NCBI GenBank assembly: GCA_009829735.1
Contig: CM020618.1
Coordinates: forward strand, 32,278,894-32,342,893
Source of the DNA: Pyropia yezoensis
Taxonomy: Eukaryota > Rhodophyta > Bangiophyceae > Bangiales > Bangiaceae
Length of the DNA stretch: 64,000 nt
Reading direction: 5' to 3'
Positions 32,306 to 43,916 of the stretch are shown here, one piece after another; positions within the stretch are counted from its first letter, which is position 1, and each line of letters begins with the position of its first letter. A model generated the notes under the pieces. That model saw only the letters and a list, made by a program, of their open reading frames with translations, was not told the origin of the DNA and searched no databases. Made by a program: the position numbers and the translations under genes.

Positions 32306-33625
32306 GTGCTGGTTGGTCACCAGGTACTGACGGTCCGGCTTGAACCCGTCGTAACCCAGAAACGGTGGGGCCTTGATGACATACTGGTGCGATGGGGCCG
32401 CCGGCGACGACGTCGACCCGGCCAGCGCCTTGGCCCGCTCCTCCTTGAAACGGACCACGTAGCCCACCTTGTCCACATGACGGACCACAGTGATCGACTC
32501 GGACCGGTCGGCCCGCAGTGGAACACGGGCCTCGGGCATGGTGACCATCTGGCGGCAGAAGGAGTAGCCAGTACAGGGCCCGTCGATGAAGCGCAGGGTC
32601 GCGTGGGCCCTTGTGGAAGTGACCCAACCCCTGGCCCTCTCGCGGTCCCACGCAACGCGGCCTTCGGGCCCAAACTGCTCCGGGAACCCGCCGATGATGT
32701 CAGTGTACAGCTTGCCCGCCCCCGGCTCCTCTTGCCCGCCGTGGTCGTTGGGCCCATCGTCACCATGGGGCCCATCAGGAACCGCTGCGCCGTCGGCGTC
32801 CATCGCGGTCCGCGACGCCGCCGCGTCGGGAGCGTGAGGGCCCTTTGACAACCGGGGGACCGAAGGTATCAAAGGAGGTGGAGGGGCCAGGGGATCCGCA
32901 AGGTAGCTGGCCAGGTGAGGGATCGATGAGTATGGTGGTGGTGGCGGCCGACGCGATGGCGCGCGTGGGTCCGAGGGCCCGCGCTGGGTACGAGTAAGTC
33001 GGGTGGCCAGGGTGGATACGGTCGAAGGGACCCAAGGGGGCCCGCTTATGTCCGGGTCTTCCTCCCAGACAGGAGGCGGACCCGGCGGCATGGCCACGGC
33101 AGGCTTGACCCCACCCCCCTCCCGTACAACAGCGCTCGACCCCTCCCCTGACGCTCTGCGGCAGAGGGGGATGGGTTCAAGCGTGCCGTGGGGGTGGGCT
33201 GCCGCGCCCTCCCCCTCTCTCTCTCTCCCGCGCCTTCCCCCCTCCCTCTCTCCAGCGCGTGTGGCCCCCGTTGTGACCCCTCTCGGCGGACCCTCTCTGA
33301 CACCCGTGGACCACGCCTCTTCCCTTCTAGAAGGCGTCCGCTGTCGGAGACACTGGCCCAGCGAGTCGTGTGCGGTCCTCACTCCCCGGACCCATCGGTT
33401 CCTCCCCTCGGCCCGCTCGAATCCTGTACCTTGTTGGCCGGCGGGACGCTCGGCCTTTGTGAAGGGGGCCATGTGGCGTTCTGAGCCTTTGGGGACAGGC
33501 GGGCCCTTGGGGAGGTGACTTGGGACCCTGCGGGCTATCCTACGTGGAGCCCTTGTCTTGCCGAGGCCCCCTCTGTCAGTGACTCGGATCTGTGGCGACA
33601 CACCCGGGATCCTGATTGGTCCCAC
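32306..33625 (-). pseudogene. LTR family X, gag-like ORF, right copy (3' truncated)
   Basis: An open minus-strand frame from 33625 with the first well-placed ATG at 32803 (MDADGAAVPDGPHGDDG). It encodes ARGWVTSTRAHATLRFIDG, MPEARVPLRADRSESITVVRH and YDGFKPDRQYLVTNQH, homologous to the left X ORF at 14942-15508. It is cut at 32305 by LTR 4, after which the frame runs on into LTR sequence by chance. The Pro/Ser-rich stretch between 33625 and 32803 may be leader or an N-terminal extension. Function is unknown; a gag-like role is inferred from its place just inside an LTR. Confidence 0.5.
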
Positions 33626-33649
33626 CCAGGGAGGCGGATTTGGCCGGTG

Positions 33650-34155
33650 GAGGTGGCCTTACTGGCCATTGTGGCCATTTGTTTTGTATTTGTTTTCACT
33701 GCATGTTTTCGTGTCTTTCCCCTTTTTCCTACTGGGTTTTTTTCGGGGAATGGCATCTGTGTGTGGGGGGATTTTCGCTTGCTTTTCGCTTGTGTTTGGC
33801 GACCGGGGGTTGATTGGTGACCCTCGGCGCCCCAGTGTAACCCCGGTGTAGGGGATGCGCTGGAGGACCTGGTGGAGGTCAGACGCCTTGCTGGCGCTCG
33901 ACCCGCCAGGGGCGCCCTCTGGGGGCCCCACTCTAGGCCTCTGAAGGGGCCAAGGGGGAGGTTCTTGAGGGGTGCTCCGGGTTCTCCTCGGGGCCAACTT
34001 GTAAAATCAACGGTTCTTTGGGTTCTTGCTCCCTCGGGCTTTTGTCCTTTTACCCTTGCCTCTGGATCACGCTGGGACCTTTACCCGTTCCTTCCTGATC
34101 CCGTTGTGGTTTCTTGTGCGTGTGGACCCTGGGCCAGAAGGGCCATAACGCTACA
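33650..34155 (-). repeat. Family X 5' LTR, right copy
   Basis: The minus strand begins TGTAGCGTTATGGCC at 34155 and follows the left X LTR motif by motif. Its inner end is approximate. It is less GC-rich than the flanks, with T-rich runs around 33680-33760. The outer edge at 34155 cuts into sequence leading to the SANT-like pseudogene. Confidence 0.55.
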
Positions 34156-34322
34156 GAGCAGCCGCACAAGCGCGCAGAAGGGAGGAGGCCGTGGCTGACG
34201 CCGTCGCGGCCGCCACCTCGTCCATATGCCCCACCCCCGCGACCGCTCTTACCACGCCGGCGGCTGTACCCGCCGACTCTGCCGTGCAGTCTGTGCCCGC
34301 CGCCACGACGACGCCCGCCGGG

Positions 34323-35720
34323 ATGGACGGTGCATCATCACCGTCCACGATGGCGGGATCGTCGGCAGCTCCGTCCGCGGCGGCCACGGCCGCGGCGCCC
34401 GCGGCAGCCGCGTCCGCGATGACGCCCGCGTCTGCCTCTGCGGCCGCGCCTCCCACAGCGGCCGCCACGCCGACGCGGCCTGCGACGGCCGCTGCCGCAG
34501 TCGTGCTGCGCGGCGAAGGCAAACGCTGGTCGCCTGATGAGCGCAAGGCACTGGCCAAGGCGTACGCCGTGGCCACTCTGAACGGTGTTTCTGGGACGGA
34601 CCAGACTAAGAAGGAATTGTGGTTGGCGGTTTACCGCATCTTTGTGAAGCATTGCCCCTCTGGTCTGACGTCGTATGCGCTCCATGGCCGCTGGCGTAAC
34701 CGGTCGGCGACAACCGCGATGACGGAATTTTTGCGAAGTGTTGGCCCCTGCAGCCAGCGGTTTGCGCACTTTTAATTCGTCGCCAGCTCCGACAAGCTGA
34801 CCGGCAGCCTCGACGAGGAGGGTGTCAAAATGGCGGCGCGTGCGCTCTACTCAGCAAGCAGCGCGTACTCAGCTGTCCGTAAGGACTGTGAGGAAGAGGA
34901 GCAGCTGTCGCAGGCGGGTAAGGCAGCGCCCCAGCGCCGGGCGCGAATGGTACCGGAGAATTGGCAGCCGTGCTGGGAGGAATTGAGGGTGTTGGACAAG
35001 TGGAGCGGTGCCGCGGCGGACCCCGACATCTCAGCGCTGCTGGAGGAGGAGAAAGGCGCAGGCGAAGGTCGGGCTGGACGGAGTAGCGGCGACTCGCAGA
35101 CCCTCGAGCGCCCGGCGCTCCAAGGAATCCAGACTGGCCATTAGGTGGCCAAGCGCATGGCCTATGAGCAGACCAAGAAGGAGCAGGACGCCTTCGCTGA
35201 AGCTATGAAGGAGTCAAACGAAGCTGTGTAGACAATTGCCGTAACATTTGCTAAGCGAGCAAAGGTGGGCGAGGCCGCCCAGCAAGCGGAAAACCGACGC
35301 GCCGCGGCCGAGCACTTCCAGCAGAAGGCCGTGCGCAACACGCCTGAGGCGGTGGCTTTTAGAAAGGACATGCATCGGGAGATGCTTGCCCTGGGCAGCG
35401 CAGCGCTGGAGAGCTCCCCCCAGCGTCGCACGGGCGGGGCTCCATCCACGTCTTCTGGCGCTGGTCGGGTAAGTGCAGCCTTGCCGCCACGCACCCCTAC
35501 CGCAAGCACTGCAGAAGGAAATGCGCGTGGGGCAAACGCTTTTGCGACGAAGGCCAAGCGGGCTTTGTCGCGCAGGCCGGCCATCGACCTGACCTTGGCT
35601 TCCTCCCTCGAGGTGACAGAGGCGGGGATTTCTGACCATGACGACGAGGAATTTGATGGGGAGGTGACGGACCCAATTCGGGGCAGCAGCAGCGACGAGG
35701 ACGTTGAGGTCAGCGACTAG
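34323..35720 (+). pseudogene. Myb/SANT-like transposon protein with three in-frame stops
   Basis: A single frame from the ATG at 34323 (open from 34191) to the TAG at 35720 is interrupted by a TAA (34773-34775), a TAG (35142-35144) and a TAG (35229-35231), but by no frameshift. After an Ala-rich leader it reads GEGKRWSPDERKALAKAYAV, GTDQTKKELWLAVYRIF and RWRNRSATTAMTEFL. This is the Myb/SANT-like fold plus helical block found in proteins that accompany PIF/Harbinger-type transposases. A charged coiled coil (EQTKKEQDAFAEAMKE) and an acidic tail (DHDDEEFDGE) follow. All three stops could arise from CAA or CAG by C-to-T change. No transposase lies beside it. Confidence 0.6.
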
Positions 35721-36118
35721 ACGGACGCGCTTGTGCGTGCCTGCTCGTGTTTTCATGTTTCTCTCTGTCTCTGCGTGTGTTGATGTGTGTGGAGGGTGTG
35801 TGCGAAGTACTTTGCGACCGCCTGTTCATGTGGTGTACGCCTGAGCTGCTCAGCTCATGTCCTTGTAAACGACATTCTTGTCAAGATCGCATTGCGGAGC
35901 CGCTGCTGCAACGCCTTGTGGCCAAAGCCGTGGCCTCGAAAGGAGCTGATGGGGCAAACACTTGGACGGGCACGTGCTGCGCAGAAATACCCGTATGGCA
36001 GGTGACAGCGGCAGCCTATCCTCACCCCCTCACGCGACCCCGTCCGCTGCCGGACAAACACCTCAGGCCCACCACAACGGCCACCGCCCACTTTCCACAC
36101 GCCACCCACCGCAGAATC
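35721..36118. other. Spacer after the SANT-like pseudogene
   Basis: T-rich start (35740-35790), then mixed sequence. I see no gene or strong signal. Confidence 0.4.
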
Positions 36119-36900
36119 GTCGCCGCCGTTGCCAGCTGCCGCCAGCGCACCCGCCCCAGCAGCACGATCCGCACGAACCCCACCACGCGGCGCCTCGCCA
36201 CAACCGCCACCCGCCGTACCGACGTCGCTAGAACCGCCCCCGGGAGGGGTGGCTGCGTGCCAGCCCGGCACCGCCACGCGCGCCAGAGGAAGAAACAGAC
36301 ACGCGGCCACGGCCACCACCAACAGCACAAATGCCGCCACCAACTCCACCATTCGACGGCTTGCGCCGACCACCACTTGCAGCAAAGTCGTCACCGCCGT
36401 CGCCAGCCGCCGCCAGCGCACCCGCCCCAGCAGCACGATCCGCACTACCCCCATCACGCGGCGCCCCGCCACGGTCCACCATCAACCGCACCGCCGTCGC
36501 CGATACCGCCACGTAGCAGGGGTGTCTGCGTGCCAGCCCGGTACCGCCACGCACGGCAGAGGAAGAACCAGGCAGACGGCCACGGTCAGCACCCGCTGCA
36601 CGAACGCCGCCACCACCGCCACCTGGCAGCGGTGCCGCAAGGCGGTTTGCTGTTGGCTCCTGCTCCGCGAGGGGAGAGGAACAGGCCACCATGGCCACAG
36701 CATACCTCATGGCCGGGGCTGGAGCCGCAACGAACAAATGGCGCCAGCGCACCCGCGCCAGCAACACGATGTGCACCACCTCCGTCGCGCGGCGGCCCGC
36801 CACGACGGCCACCTGCAGCACATTTGGCACCGCCGTCGCCATCCGGCCGGGGCACGGACACAAGCAGCAGCTGTGTGCGGCGGGCGTCGTAAGCGGCGAA
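36119..36900. repeat. Imperfect tandem repeat, about 2.5 units, hydrophobic on the minus strand
   Basis: The block CAGCGCACCCGCCCCAGCAG followed by CACGATCCGCAC recurs at about 36143, 36412 and 36745. A second block (GTGCCAGCCCGG-ACCGCCAC) recurs at about 36258 and 36533. Unit length is roughly 270-330 bp. On the minus strand the units encode related hydrophobic peptides (GVVRIVLLGRVRWRRLATAV; ACLFLPLARVAVPGWHA; VCLVLPLPCVAVPGWHA), so they may descend from a repeated membrane-protein exon. The units are in different frames and separated by stops, so no intact gene is claimed. Confidence 0.6.
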
Positions 36901-37101
36901 CTGCACATCTCTCTGCCTGGCAGTGATTCGCTGATAAAATGGGCAGACCGCACAGTGAAAGCAAGGTTGTTTCGTTAAAAAAGAGCAATGCAGCGTAGAC
37001 GACAAAAGTGCTACATAAGGTCGGCGCACTCTGTCCGTCTCCCTCTCGGGGAATGGCCGCCAGCTCAAGCTCCCTCCCACAGCAGTCTCGAGGGCTCACC
37101 G

Positions 37102-37500
37102 TTACACGCGTTCCCCGCGGATGCGAAGAGCCAGCTGCATGTCCTTCGGCGTGATGGTCACGCGCTTGGCGTGGATTGCGCAAAGGTTGCTGTCCGCAAA
37201 CAAGTCCACAAGTTACGCCTCCGCCGCCTGCCGCAAGGTCAGGAAGACAGTTTCCGCGACACGTAGCCCGGGGAAGTGCTGGTCAGCTACCGCGCGGACC
37301 ACGCGCTCGAACGGCTTGCGCGGGATAAGAATCCCTGTCCCCTTCTGGAAGTGGCGGATCTCCCGCAAAGCCCTCGTCCCTGGGCGGTAGCGGCGGCGCG
37401 GGGGAGGCGCGGGCTCAAGCCGCCGTGCGGCTATCACAGGCCGGCGCGTGGCTTTGGGCTTCGGGACGTAGTGGTCGGGCTTGGCCTTGATGCGGCCCAT
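37102..37500 (-). pseudogene. Centromeric-type histone H3 variant with a premature TAA
   Basis: The ATG at 37500 opens MGRIKAKPDHYVPKPKA. From RYRPGTRALREIRHFQKGTG the histone H3 fold is unmistakable: alpha-N, FERVVRAVADQHFPGLRV (helix 1 and loop 1), LRQAAEA (helix 2), [20 protein letters not shown] (loop 2/helix 3) and RIRGERV. The N-terminal tail has none of the ARTKQTARKS sequence, and helix 1/loop 1 are strongly diverged, as in CENP-A/CENH3, which marks centromeric nucleosomes. Length is 132 residues against 135 for H3. Codon 96 (37213-37215) is TAA where H3 has the Tyr of AEAYLV; the frame then continues perfectly for 36 codons to a final TAA at 37102. So it is either a fresh pseudogene, an allele, or a single-base sequencing error. 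Calling it CENH3 rather than another H3 variant is inference from tail and loop divergence. Confidence 0.85.
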
Positions 37501-40003
37501 GGGGCCGTGCCGTGAGATGTCCGAGCGGTCTTGGGGGCAGGAGGCAGCGGGGAAGAAGGGCGTCAGGCGGAGTAGTGTGTTGACACGGAAGGGGCTCCTC
37601 CAGAACAGGAAGAATAGTAACCCTGCCTTAAGCAACGGCACCAAGAAGGTACACGTCAAGAAAACACTAGAGGGGTGGGCAGCACGGTGCCGTGCAAGCT
37701 GGGGCAGCGGGACAACCACCACGCATGCATAAATGGGGCCCACGCGCTGGCTGCCGCTCGGACTGTTGGGCTCCCTGCGCGGATTTGCAGGCAAAGCGAG
37801 GATGCTCTGTGCCGTCTGTGACTGCTCACAGGTGGGCGGGCGGCGCATGGCCGAGACAGTCAGGTGGGGCCACCCATAGCCTGATTGCAAACGCGTGCAC
37901 AGACATGGGCTGGGAGTGGTGGGGCGGGGCGAGGCTGGGCGACGGGAGGCTTGGCGGCTGGTTGCCCAGCTTCACCATGACGACGCATCCAGCTGATCAC
38001 ACAAATCCCTGTGATCTCATTGGCTGCCAAATTGTAGAAAGACAATTACGATGTGATTCCTCCTGCCCCGCGGATGTTGGTGTCAACTTGATACCCAGCC
38101 CCGTGGCCCCTTGACAGCACCAGATGGGGGTGAGGCGTGGGCGGGGAATGGCCGCTCAAATCCGCCCACCGCGCCATAGAATGGGCCCAACCATGGGCAG
38201 GGGGGAAGTCGCTGGGCGGCGGGGGCCCCCACAGCGGCCGCCCACCGTGGCCACGTATGGATACTCACAGAACTGGAGAAGGGGGTGAGGAAGTTCGTTG
38301 GTCGGCGCCTCGGCGGGCCGCCGAACCGACCATTTTCCACCAGCTGGCCTGCTCGCGGCGGGCTGTCGGGTAGAGCCACAGCTGCTCATCACGTGCTACC
38401 GTATGCACGCAGCCTGGATCCAGGCAAGGACACGTCGCGGCGGTCTACGGGAGCCGGCCGCGGCCGTGGAGGGTAAGGTGTGCAGAAACATCGGGAGGGG
38501 GCAGATAGAGGCTGGGCAGCGGGCGTAGCTGTCGTACTTGATGATGGAAGCGCGCCGCGCTTGTGAACGCGAGAGAGAACCTGGAGGCTTGGACACGGGA
38601 TTTATAGCTGAAGTGCTCGACCGCCGATGTGGTCGTTTGTATGGAGCGGAAGTGCTGGGTGAGTGAGCGGGCTCTTTGGGAGAGCCCGTGCTGACCACAG
38701 GGATATCTAAGCAGTATCAGGACAGCGCCCAGGGGAAGGAGGGGTGGCGGCAACCGTGGGCGCCGCGGACTACCGCTGCCGACGTGAGCGGATGTCTTAG
38801 GTACCAGGGAGTGAGCCACGGCGGAAGCGGAGCTACCAAGCGGGTAGCTGGCTCATGAAGGAGAGAGGACTGTGCCTCATGCAGGACAGGTCTCCCGTGC
38901 CAGCCGCCATTCGGTGCCATCATCGGCCTCAGCGAGGCGAGGCAGGGCAGAAGGGTCCAGCCTTGGTGCGCGCCATGGCCCAGATCACAGTCGAGGTCTA
39001 TTTACTTTATCACAGCGGTGCCTATTGGGCGACTGTGACCGAAGCGTGGCAGCGCGGGGCCTTCATAACGAGTGGTAGAAAATGTGCACATAGGGGTACG
39101 TCCCCATCTGAGTCGACCCGGATGTTGCGCGTGGGGAGGCCTGCGCACGCGATCACAGAGTGGTGCACGATGCGTTGGTGGGGCTTTTGCTGGCTGCTTG
39201 GCCAGAATCTCCCACAATATGTGCCTAGGAGAGAGAAGGGTGGGCCGCTGCCGCAGCATGTCGCTTGGCTAATAACACTGAGCGGAGGGAATGCGCAAAG
39301 CTACGAGAAAAACATCCTTGTTCGTCGGCCTTGACTGTTGGCTAGAGTCTGGAGGACGGAAGGCGTGAGAGGGCGTGAAGCAGAGGCCCAGGGCCTGCAC
39401 CTTGTGTGGCACGGTGGAGCGCGCGCACGGTTAACACTCAAATGGGCTTGGGCATGAATGGAGGGGGATCCTGCCCTTTGTGCGTCCTTTCACGCGGCGG
39501 CAAGCGAGGGACATCGCGTGACGGGGTCGACGAGGCACTTCAAGGCCAGCCCGTGAGTCCGCGTCGTCGAGCATACCAATCGAAACGCGGCAGGTGTCCG
39601 TGATCCGCCGACGAGTCTGATCGGGAAACGTCACGAGACCGCTGCCCTGGCAGATCCGAGTGCCATTCATCGACGCTTAAAACTCTATACATGTTATGCT
39701 TACCCGTGCACAAAGTATATACTCTGTTGCCCGAGCGGAAGGTCCTCCTAGCACCCCCTAACGGGGCCCTTGCAACGAGAGCGCACGAAGGGGGGGTGTT
39801 GAAATTCGCTTGGAATCGCAATCATTCAGATGTGGTGCAAAAGTCCAAGACCGGGCCTGCTCAAAAACACGCTGTGCCAAGCGAGCTCCGACAACTGGTC
39901 ATGCCGTCATTCAGGGTGACCAATGAGCGCGCAACGAGCACGATGAGAATCTGGTAATCACCTTCTCTTGACCATCCTCTTCCTCCGTCAGGGCAGCAAT
40001 CTA
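37501..40003. other. Gene-poor region
   Basis: Open frames here are short, overlap on both strands and show no recognisable domains. Base composition is closer to 55-60% GC than in neighbouring coding regions. The AT-richer stretch at 39660-39730 has no clear element. It is probably decayed mobile DNA and spacer. Confidence 0.4.
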
Positions 40004-40052
40004 TTGCTGTTCTCCCAATTTTGGCCGATCCGGACGAGACAACAGTGAGTAC
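40004..40052 (+). repeat. Left terminal inverted repeat
   Basis: About 45-50 bp similar to the reverse complement of 48654-48702, including an exact 20-base core. Similarity fades at AACAGTG. Confidence 0.7.
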
Positions 40053-40797
40053 AAACAACAGTGCAGGCGACAATTCTTGAGAATAATTGAGAATAAAGGA
40101 TGTAGCCCCCTGCAAAAGCTTCAATCTGTCACTTTATTGTCCCGGTGGGGAGGATCCTTGCTCGAAAATTGAGATCTGAGGGACTACTAGGGCTGAAAGG
40201 TGATGGGCGGACAACAGCTGTCTTGTGCGGTGTTGTCATTTGTGGATGGAAGTCCTCTCGTTCCTGACGCAGTCCGGACTGCTGTTGCGTTTTCTTGACG
40301 AGATGTGATTTATTCTGGGTTCATGCTGCTGTCACACGCCGAGGGACGAACTCGGGCCGAACTGAGAGGATGTCGGGCAGATCCGTGAGCTCTCGACAAG
40401 CGACGGAGGATGTGTGAGAGGGAACATGTGGAAATTGGGCTCGATGCAGCTCGACCGGCCGGGAACGGACGGAAGTTGAGGACGTTGCAGCCCGACCGGC
40501 AAGAACAGAAGCACCGTGCTGAATACTGTAAGCACGCAAACGACGCCAGCACAGGAGGGATTTCTTACAGACCTGGCCGGTCGAGGAATCACCAGCCTTC
40601 CCCTCTTGGCACAATCGACGCGTGCCCAGCGCACGCCTTCATCGCGCGCCCGAGTGCCAGCCCCCCCTCCCCCCGACCCCACCTGCCGTGGCACATTGTT
40701 CGCTCCGGCATTTCCCAACCCCCTCTGTCGCCCCCACCCTCCCCTTCCCCCCCAACTGTTTCTCGCAGTTGGCCTCGGCTGCGCATCCGTCCCCCCT

Positions 40798-41817
40798 ATG
40801 TTCTCGGAGGAGACACGGCACCACTTGGTGCGCCTGGTCATGCACGACCACGCGACCGTGGCGTTTGCTGCGCGGTCGCTGCGCGTGTCTACCCGGTCGG
40901 CCACGAGGTACCTGATGTACTACCGTGAGACGGGCGGCGCGGTCCATTCTGACCCGGCAATGTGGAACCGTCACTGTGATAACGTCCGGGATGACGAGCA
41001 GCTGCGTGACGCTGTCTTGGTGGCCGTCGAGGAACACCCCGAGATGTTCTTGGACGAGATGGCTGCCGCTGTTGCCCATGTGGCGGAGCTGGTGGCGCCC
41101 AGGGTAAGCGTCTCTGTTTCCTCTGTGAGTCGTGTGCTTGCTCATAATGACTTTACTCGTAAAATCATTGAGAAAGCGTTTTTCACCCGCAACGAGGCAC
41201 AGCGCGCGGCCTGGGTTGAGCTCCAATGGCGAATTCCTCTGCGGTGTCTCGTCCATGTTGACGAGGCACACAGATGTGGGCGCGCTGCGGAGAGGCGGTG
41301 GGCTTGGGCGCACCGGGGAGAGAGGGCTGAGTGTTATGTGGAGTCCTCTCGCGGTGTGCGCACGAGTTTTTTGGTGGCTATGGCACACGACGAGGTCTTG
41401 GACTGGCTCATCACTCGGCCCCCTCCTGGGCAATCGTCGGTCGACTTTTTGTTGTTCGTCGTGAGCTTCCTGCTTCCGCGTATGACTGCCTATGACGCTA
41501 CGAGGGAGTGGGATGCGCAGGAGAGGAGATGCGTGTTGGTGCTGGACAATGCGCGGGTGCACGACCAGCTGGCGTTGACCCGAGTGCGGGCCGCGGGCGT
41601 GTTTGTGATGCTCTTACCACCGTACTCCCCGGACTTTAATCTCATTGAGGATGTTTTTTCGGTCGGGAGTTGCTGGCTGCGGCGCTACATCTCGCCACAG
41701 CAGTACAACGTGTGGCCGTTGACTACTATTGACGGCATGCTGAGCCACATCACTGGGGATATGTGTGCTGATTTTGTGCGTGCGGCTGTCCGCCGGTACA
41801 TCCTGTACGTCCGATAA
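40798..41817 (+). CDS. IS630/Tc1-family DDE transposase
   Basis: The ATG at 40798 opens MFSEETRHHLVRLVMHDHAT, an N-terminal helix-turn-helix start, and the frame ends at a TAA at 41817 (339 residues, normal for the family). The catalytic triad is visible: D155 in LVHVDEAH, D250 in VLVLDNARVHD, and E284 in PYSPDFNLIEDVF. There are 33 residues between the last two, close to DD34E. The YSPD-NLIE motif is diagnostic of IS630/Tc1 DDE enzymes. No internal stop is present, so it could be active. The frame is open 282 bases upstream but has no transposase homology there; a CAG at about 40767 after a pyrimidine-rich tract could be a splice acceptor in the leader. Confidence 0.9.
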   Translation: MFSEETRHHLVRLVMHDHATVAFAARSLRVSTRSATRYLMYYRETGGAVHSDPAMWNRHCDNVRDDEQLRDAVLVAVEEHPEMFLDEMAAAVAHVAELVAPRVSVSVSSVSRVLAHNDFTRKIIEKAFFTRNEAQRAAWVELQWRIPLRCLVHVDEAHRCGRAAERRWAWAHRGERAECYVESSRGVRTSFLVAMAHDEVLDWLITRPPPGQSSVDFLLFVVSFLLPRMTAYDATREWDAQERRCVLVLDNARVHDQLALTRVRAAGVFVMLLPPYSPDFNLIEDVFSVGSCWLRRYISPQQYNVWPLTTIDGMLSHITGDMCADFVRAAVRRYILYVR

Positions 41818-43854
41818 AATCATTCGAATTTCGCTGCAATCTGTCCCTGATCATCAGCGAGAGGTCCCCCGCTCCGAATCAATCCGAGCACGACGCAATC
41901 CGTGCTCGCGACGGGGATGTCGGAAGAGACACTGCATGCTCGCGGTGGAGGCATCTCGGGAAATTTTGAAAAATGTAAGGCTTGCCCGGTCGAGTCGAAC
42001 CCGCGCTCCAGGGGCGCAGGCTACTTACGTCCGACTCAACGGTCAGTCCCCGCCCACTTGGCGGTCAGCCCCACTTTCGCCGACGCGTGCCGCCGTCGTC
42101 TTTGGCTCCCACCGCACCTGCCTGGAGGACCCCCCTGCCCGTGCAGTTTACGGCCCCCCCGACGCGCTCCCCCCCCCCCGGCTTTGCTCTTACCCCTTGG
42201 ATGAGCGACTTCTTTGGTTCGCACGTCATGGACTACTCTCTGTTGCGGCTGTGACGATGGCGCCGCGCTTTTGGCGCGGGAGCCCGCGCCCCTGCCGGCT
42301 GCCAGGCCGCCGCTGTTCTCCGCGCTCGCGCGCGGCTGGCCCTCCTGACCGCGTCTGCTCCGCGGCTACCTCGGCCCGGGGGTGAGGGGAACCAGCCGTG
42401 AGAGGCCACGGTACTGTGCCAGCGGCAAGCGCAGCCGGGGGAGGGCGTGGCGGCTTCCTGCCTCTGCCTCTTTGTCGATGGCTGAGGTCGCCGCCACACA
42501 GTGCGGGGGGGGGGGGAGGGGGTGCACTGATGACGAGGCAGCCTCTGCCGCGCGAGAAGAGGGCAGCGGAGAGTATGAGGAGTGGGTCTGTCCCTCTGGT
42601 GTGGTGCCCACGTCAGTGGGGGGGAGTGCCCAAACCCTGGCTGTGTGTTCTTGGCGAGTCCGCGCGGCACCGCCGCGGGGCGACCGGGGGGCCGTCGCGT
42701 GGCGGCGGGGGGGGCGCCCTGATTTCGTGCACGTGAGCTGTGACGCGTCGCCGCCGCGCCCACCCGCGGGGCCGGCCGACCTGCCGCCAACGCGGCCACC
42801 CACCTGCACGCGCCAACCAAGCAGACCGTCGCCACGCTGCCACCGCCGCAGCCGCCGCCGCCGCCGCCGCCGCGGCCAAAAGTCGACGCCACCCGTCACC
42901 CGCCACATCCCCCACCGCACCACCGCCAGCAGCAGTCGCGCGCGCGGGCGGCCGTCCACCAGCCCGCCGCGAAAAAACGAGCGCCCACCACCCCACCAAC
43001 AAACCAGCCACCCCACCGCAATTCCAACCAACCCGCCACCGCCACCGCCACCGCCACCGCCACCGCCACCGCCACCGCCACCGCGCCGCGTCGTCAGTTG
43101 GCAGCGCATCCGCCAGGGCGCAGCTGCCGCCACCCCCACCGCCCCCCGGCCACCACGGCCAACCGCGTGCCCACCCCCACCCCGCCGCCTCCAATGGCGG
43201 GAGAGGAGCCGCGCTGGGCGTCGACACGGCGTCACCGACGCACCGCACCCCCACAACCCACAACCCACCCCCCCACCGGTCCCCACCCCCCCACCCCACA
43301 AAAAACCTCGCACTGTCCCCCACTACCCTCCGCCGCCGGCGACATCCCCCTCCCCCTCGCTCCTCCCCCCCACTCCGGCAGGCAGCAGCCGTCACCCTTC
43401 ACCTCCCCCCCCCCTCCCCCCCTTCCTCTACCCCCCCCCCGCCACGCGGAGCGCTCGAGAGACGCAAAAACAGAAAACGAAACGTACCGTTGGCCATACA
43501 CTGACGCGCCGCCCCACCCCCCCCCCCCCCCCCACGGCAGCGGCCGGCGGCGGCCCCCCCCCCCCCCCCCCACTCCGCCTCGAATTGGACGCGCTGCCGC
43601 GCCACCGCCGTCGCCGCTGCGCGGGCGCGCGCCGACGCGGCGGCCGCCGCCTCGGCCCTCCCCGGCGGATAGGGCCGGCGGTGGCGGCAGGGGCCCGCCC
43701 CCCCCCGCCCCTCCTCCCCCCAATCCCCCCCCCCACCCCCACTGCCAGTCGCCCACCCTGGCGGGCTGTCCCACCCGAAGGGGAGGAAGGCTTCAGCATC
43801 GACACCTCGGCGTGCGCCGGCGCGGCGATGTCGGGGGTGGTGCGGAGGAGGGTG

Positions 43855-43888
<34 letters not shown>

Positions 43889-43916
43889 CCACCGCAGCGT
43901 CCTCTTTGCCGCCGGA
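41818..43916. other. C-rich low-complexity region
   Basis: Past about 42,050 the plus strand becomes C-rich with many homopolymers. Both strands show long Pro/Arg or Gly/Arg frames without domains. Part of the interval (43399-43916, minus) continues the open frame of the fucosyltransferase-like gene, but only as Gly-rich sequence. Confidence 0.4.
43027..43085. repeat. CCACCG hexanucleotide array
   Basis: About nine tandem CCACCG/CCGCCA units in otherwise C-rich DNA. Confidence 0.85.

Noticed and set aside
36950-37890. Short plus-strand frames over the histone locus
   Set aside because: They are antisense to the clear histone H3 fold.
41985-42020. tRNA-like TTCGA loop on the minus strand
   Set aside because: The surrounding bases do not pair as a T stem and no anticodon or acceptor stem could be found. 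No tRNA or rRNA gene was recognised in the window.
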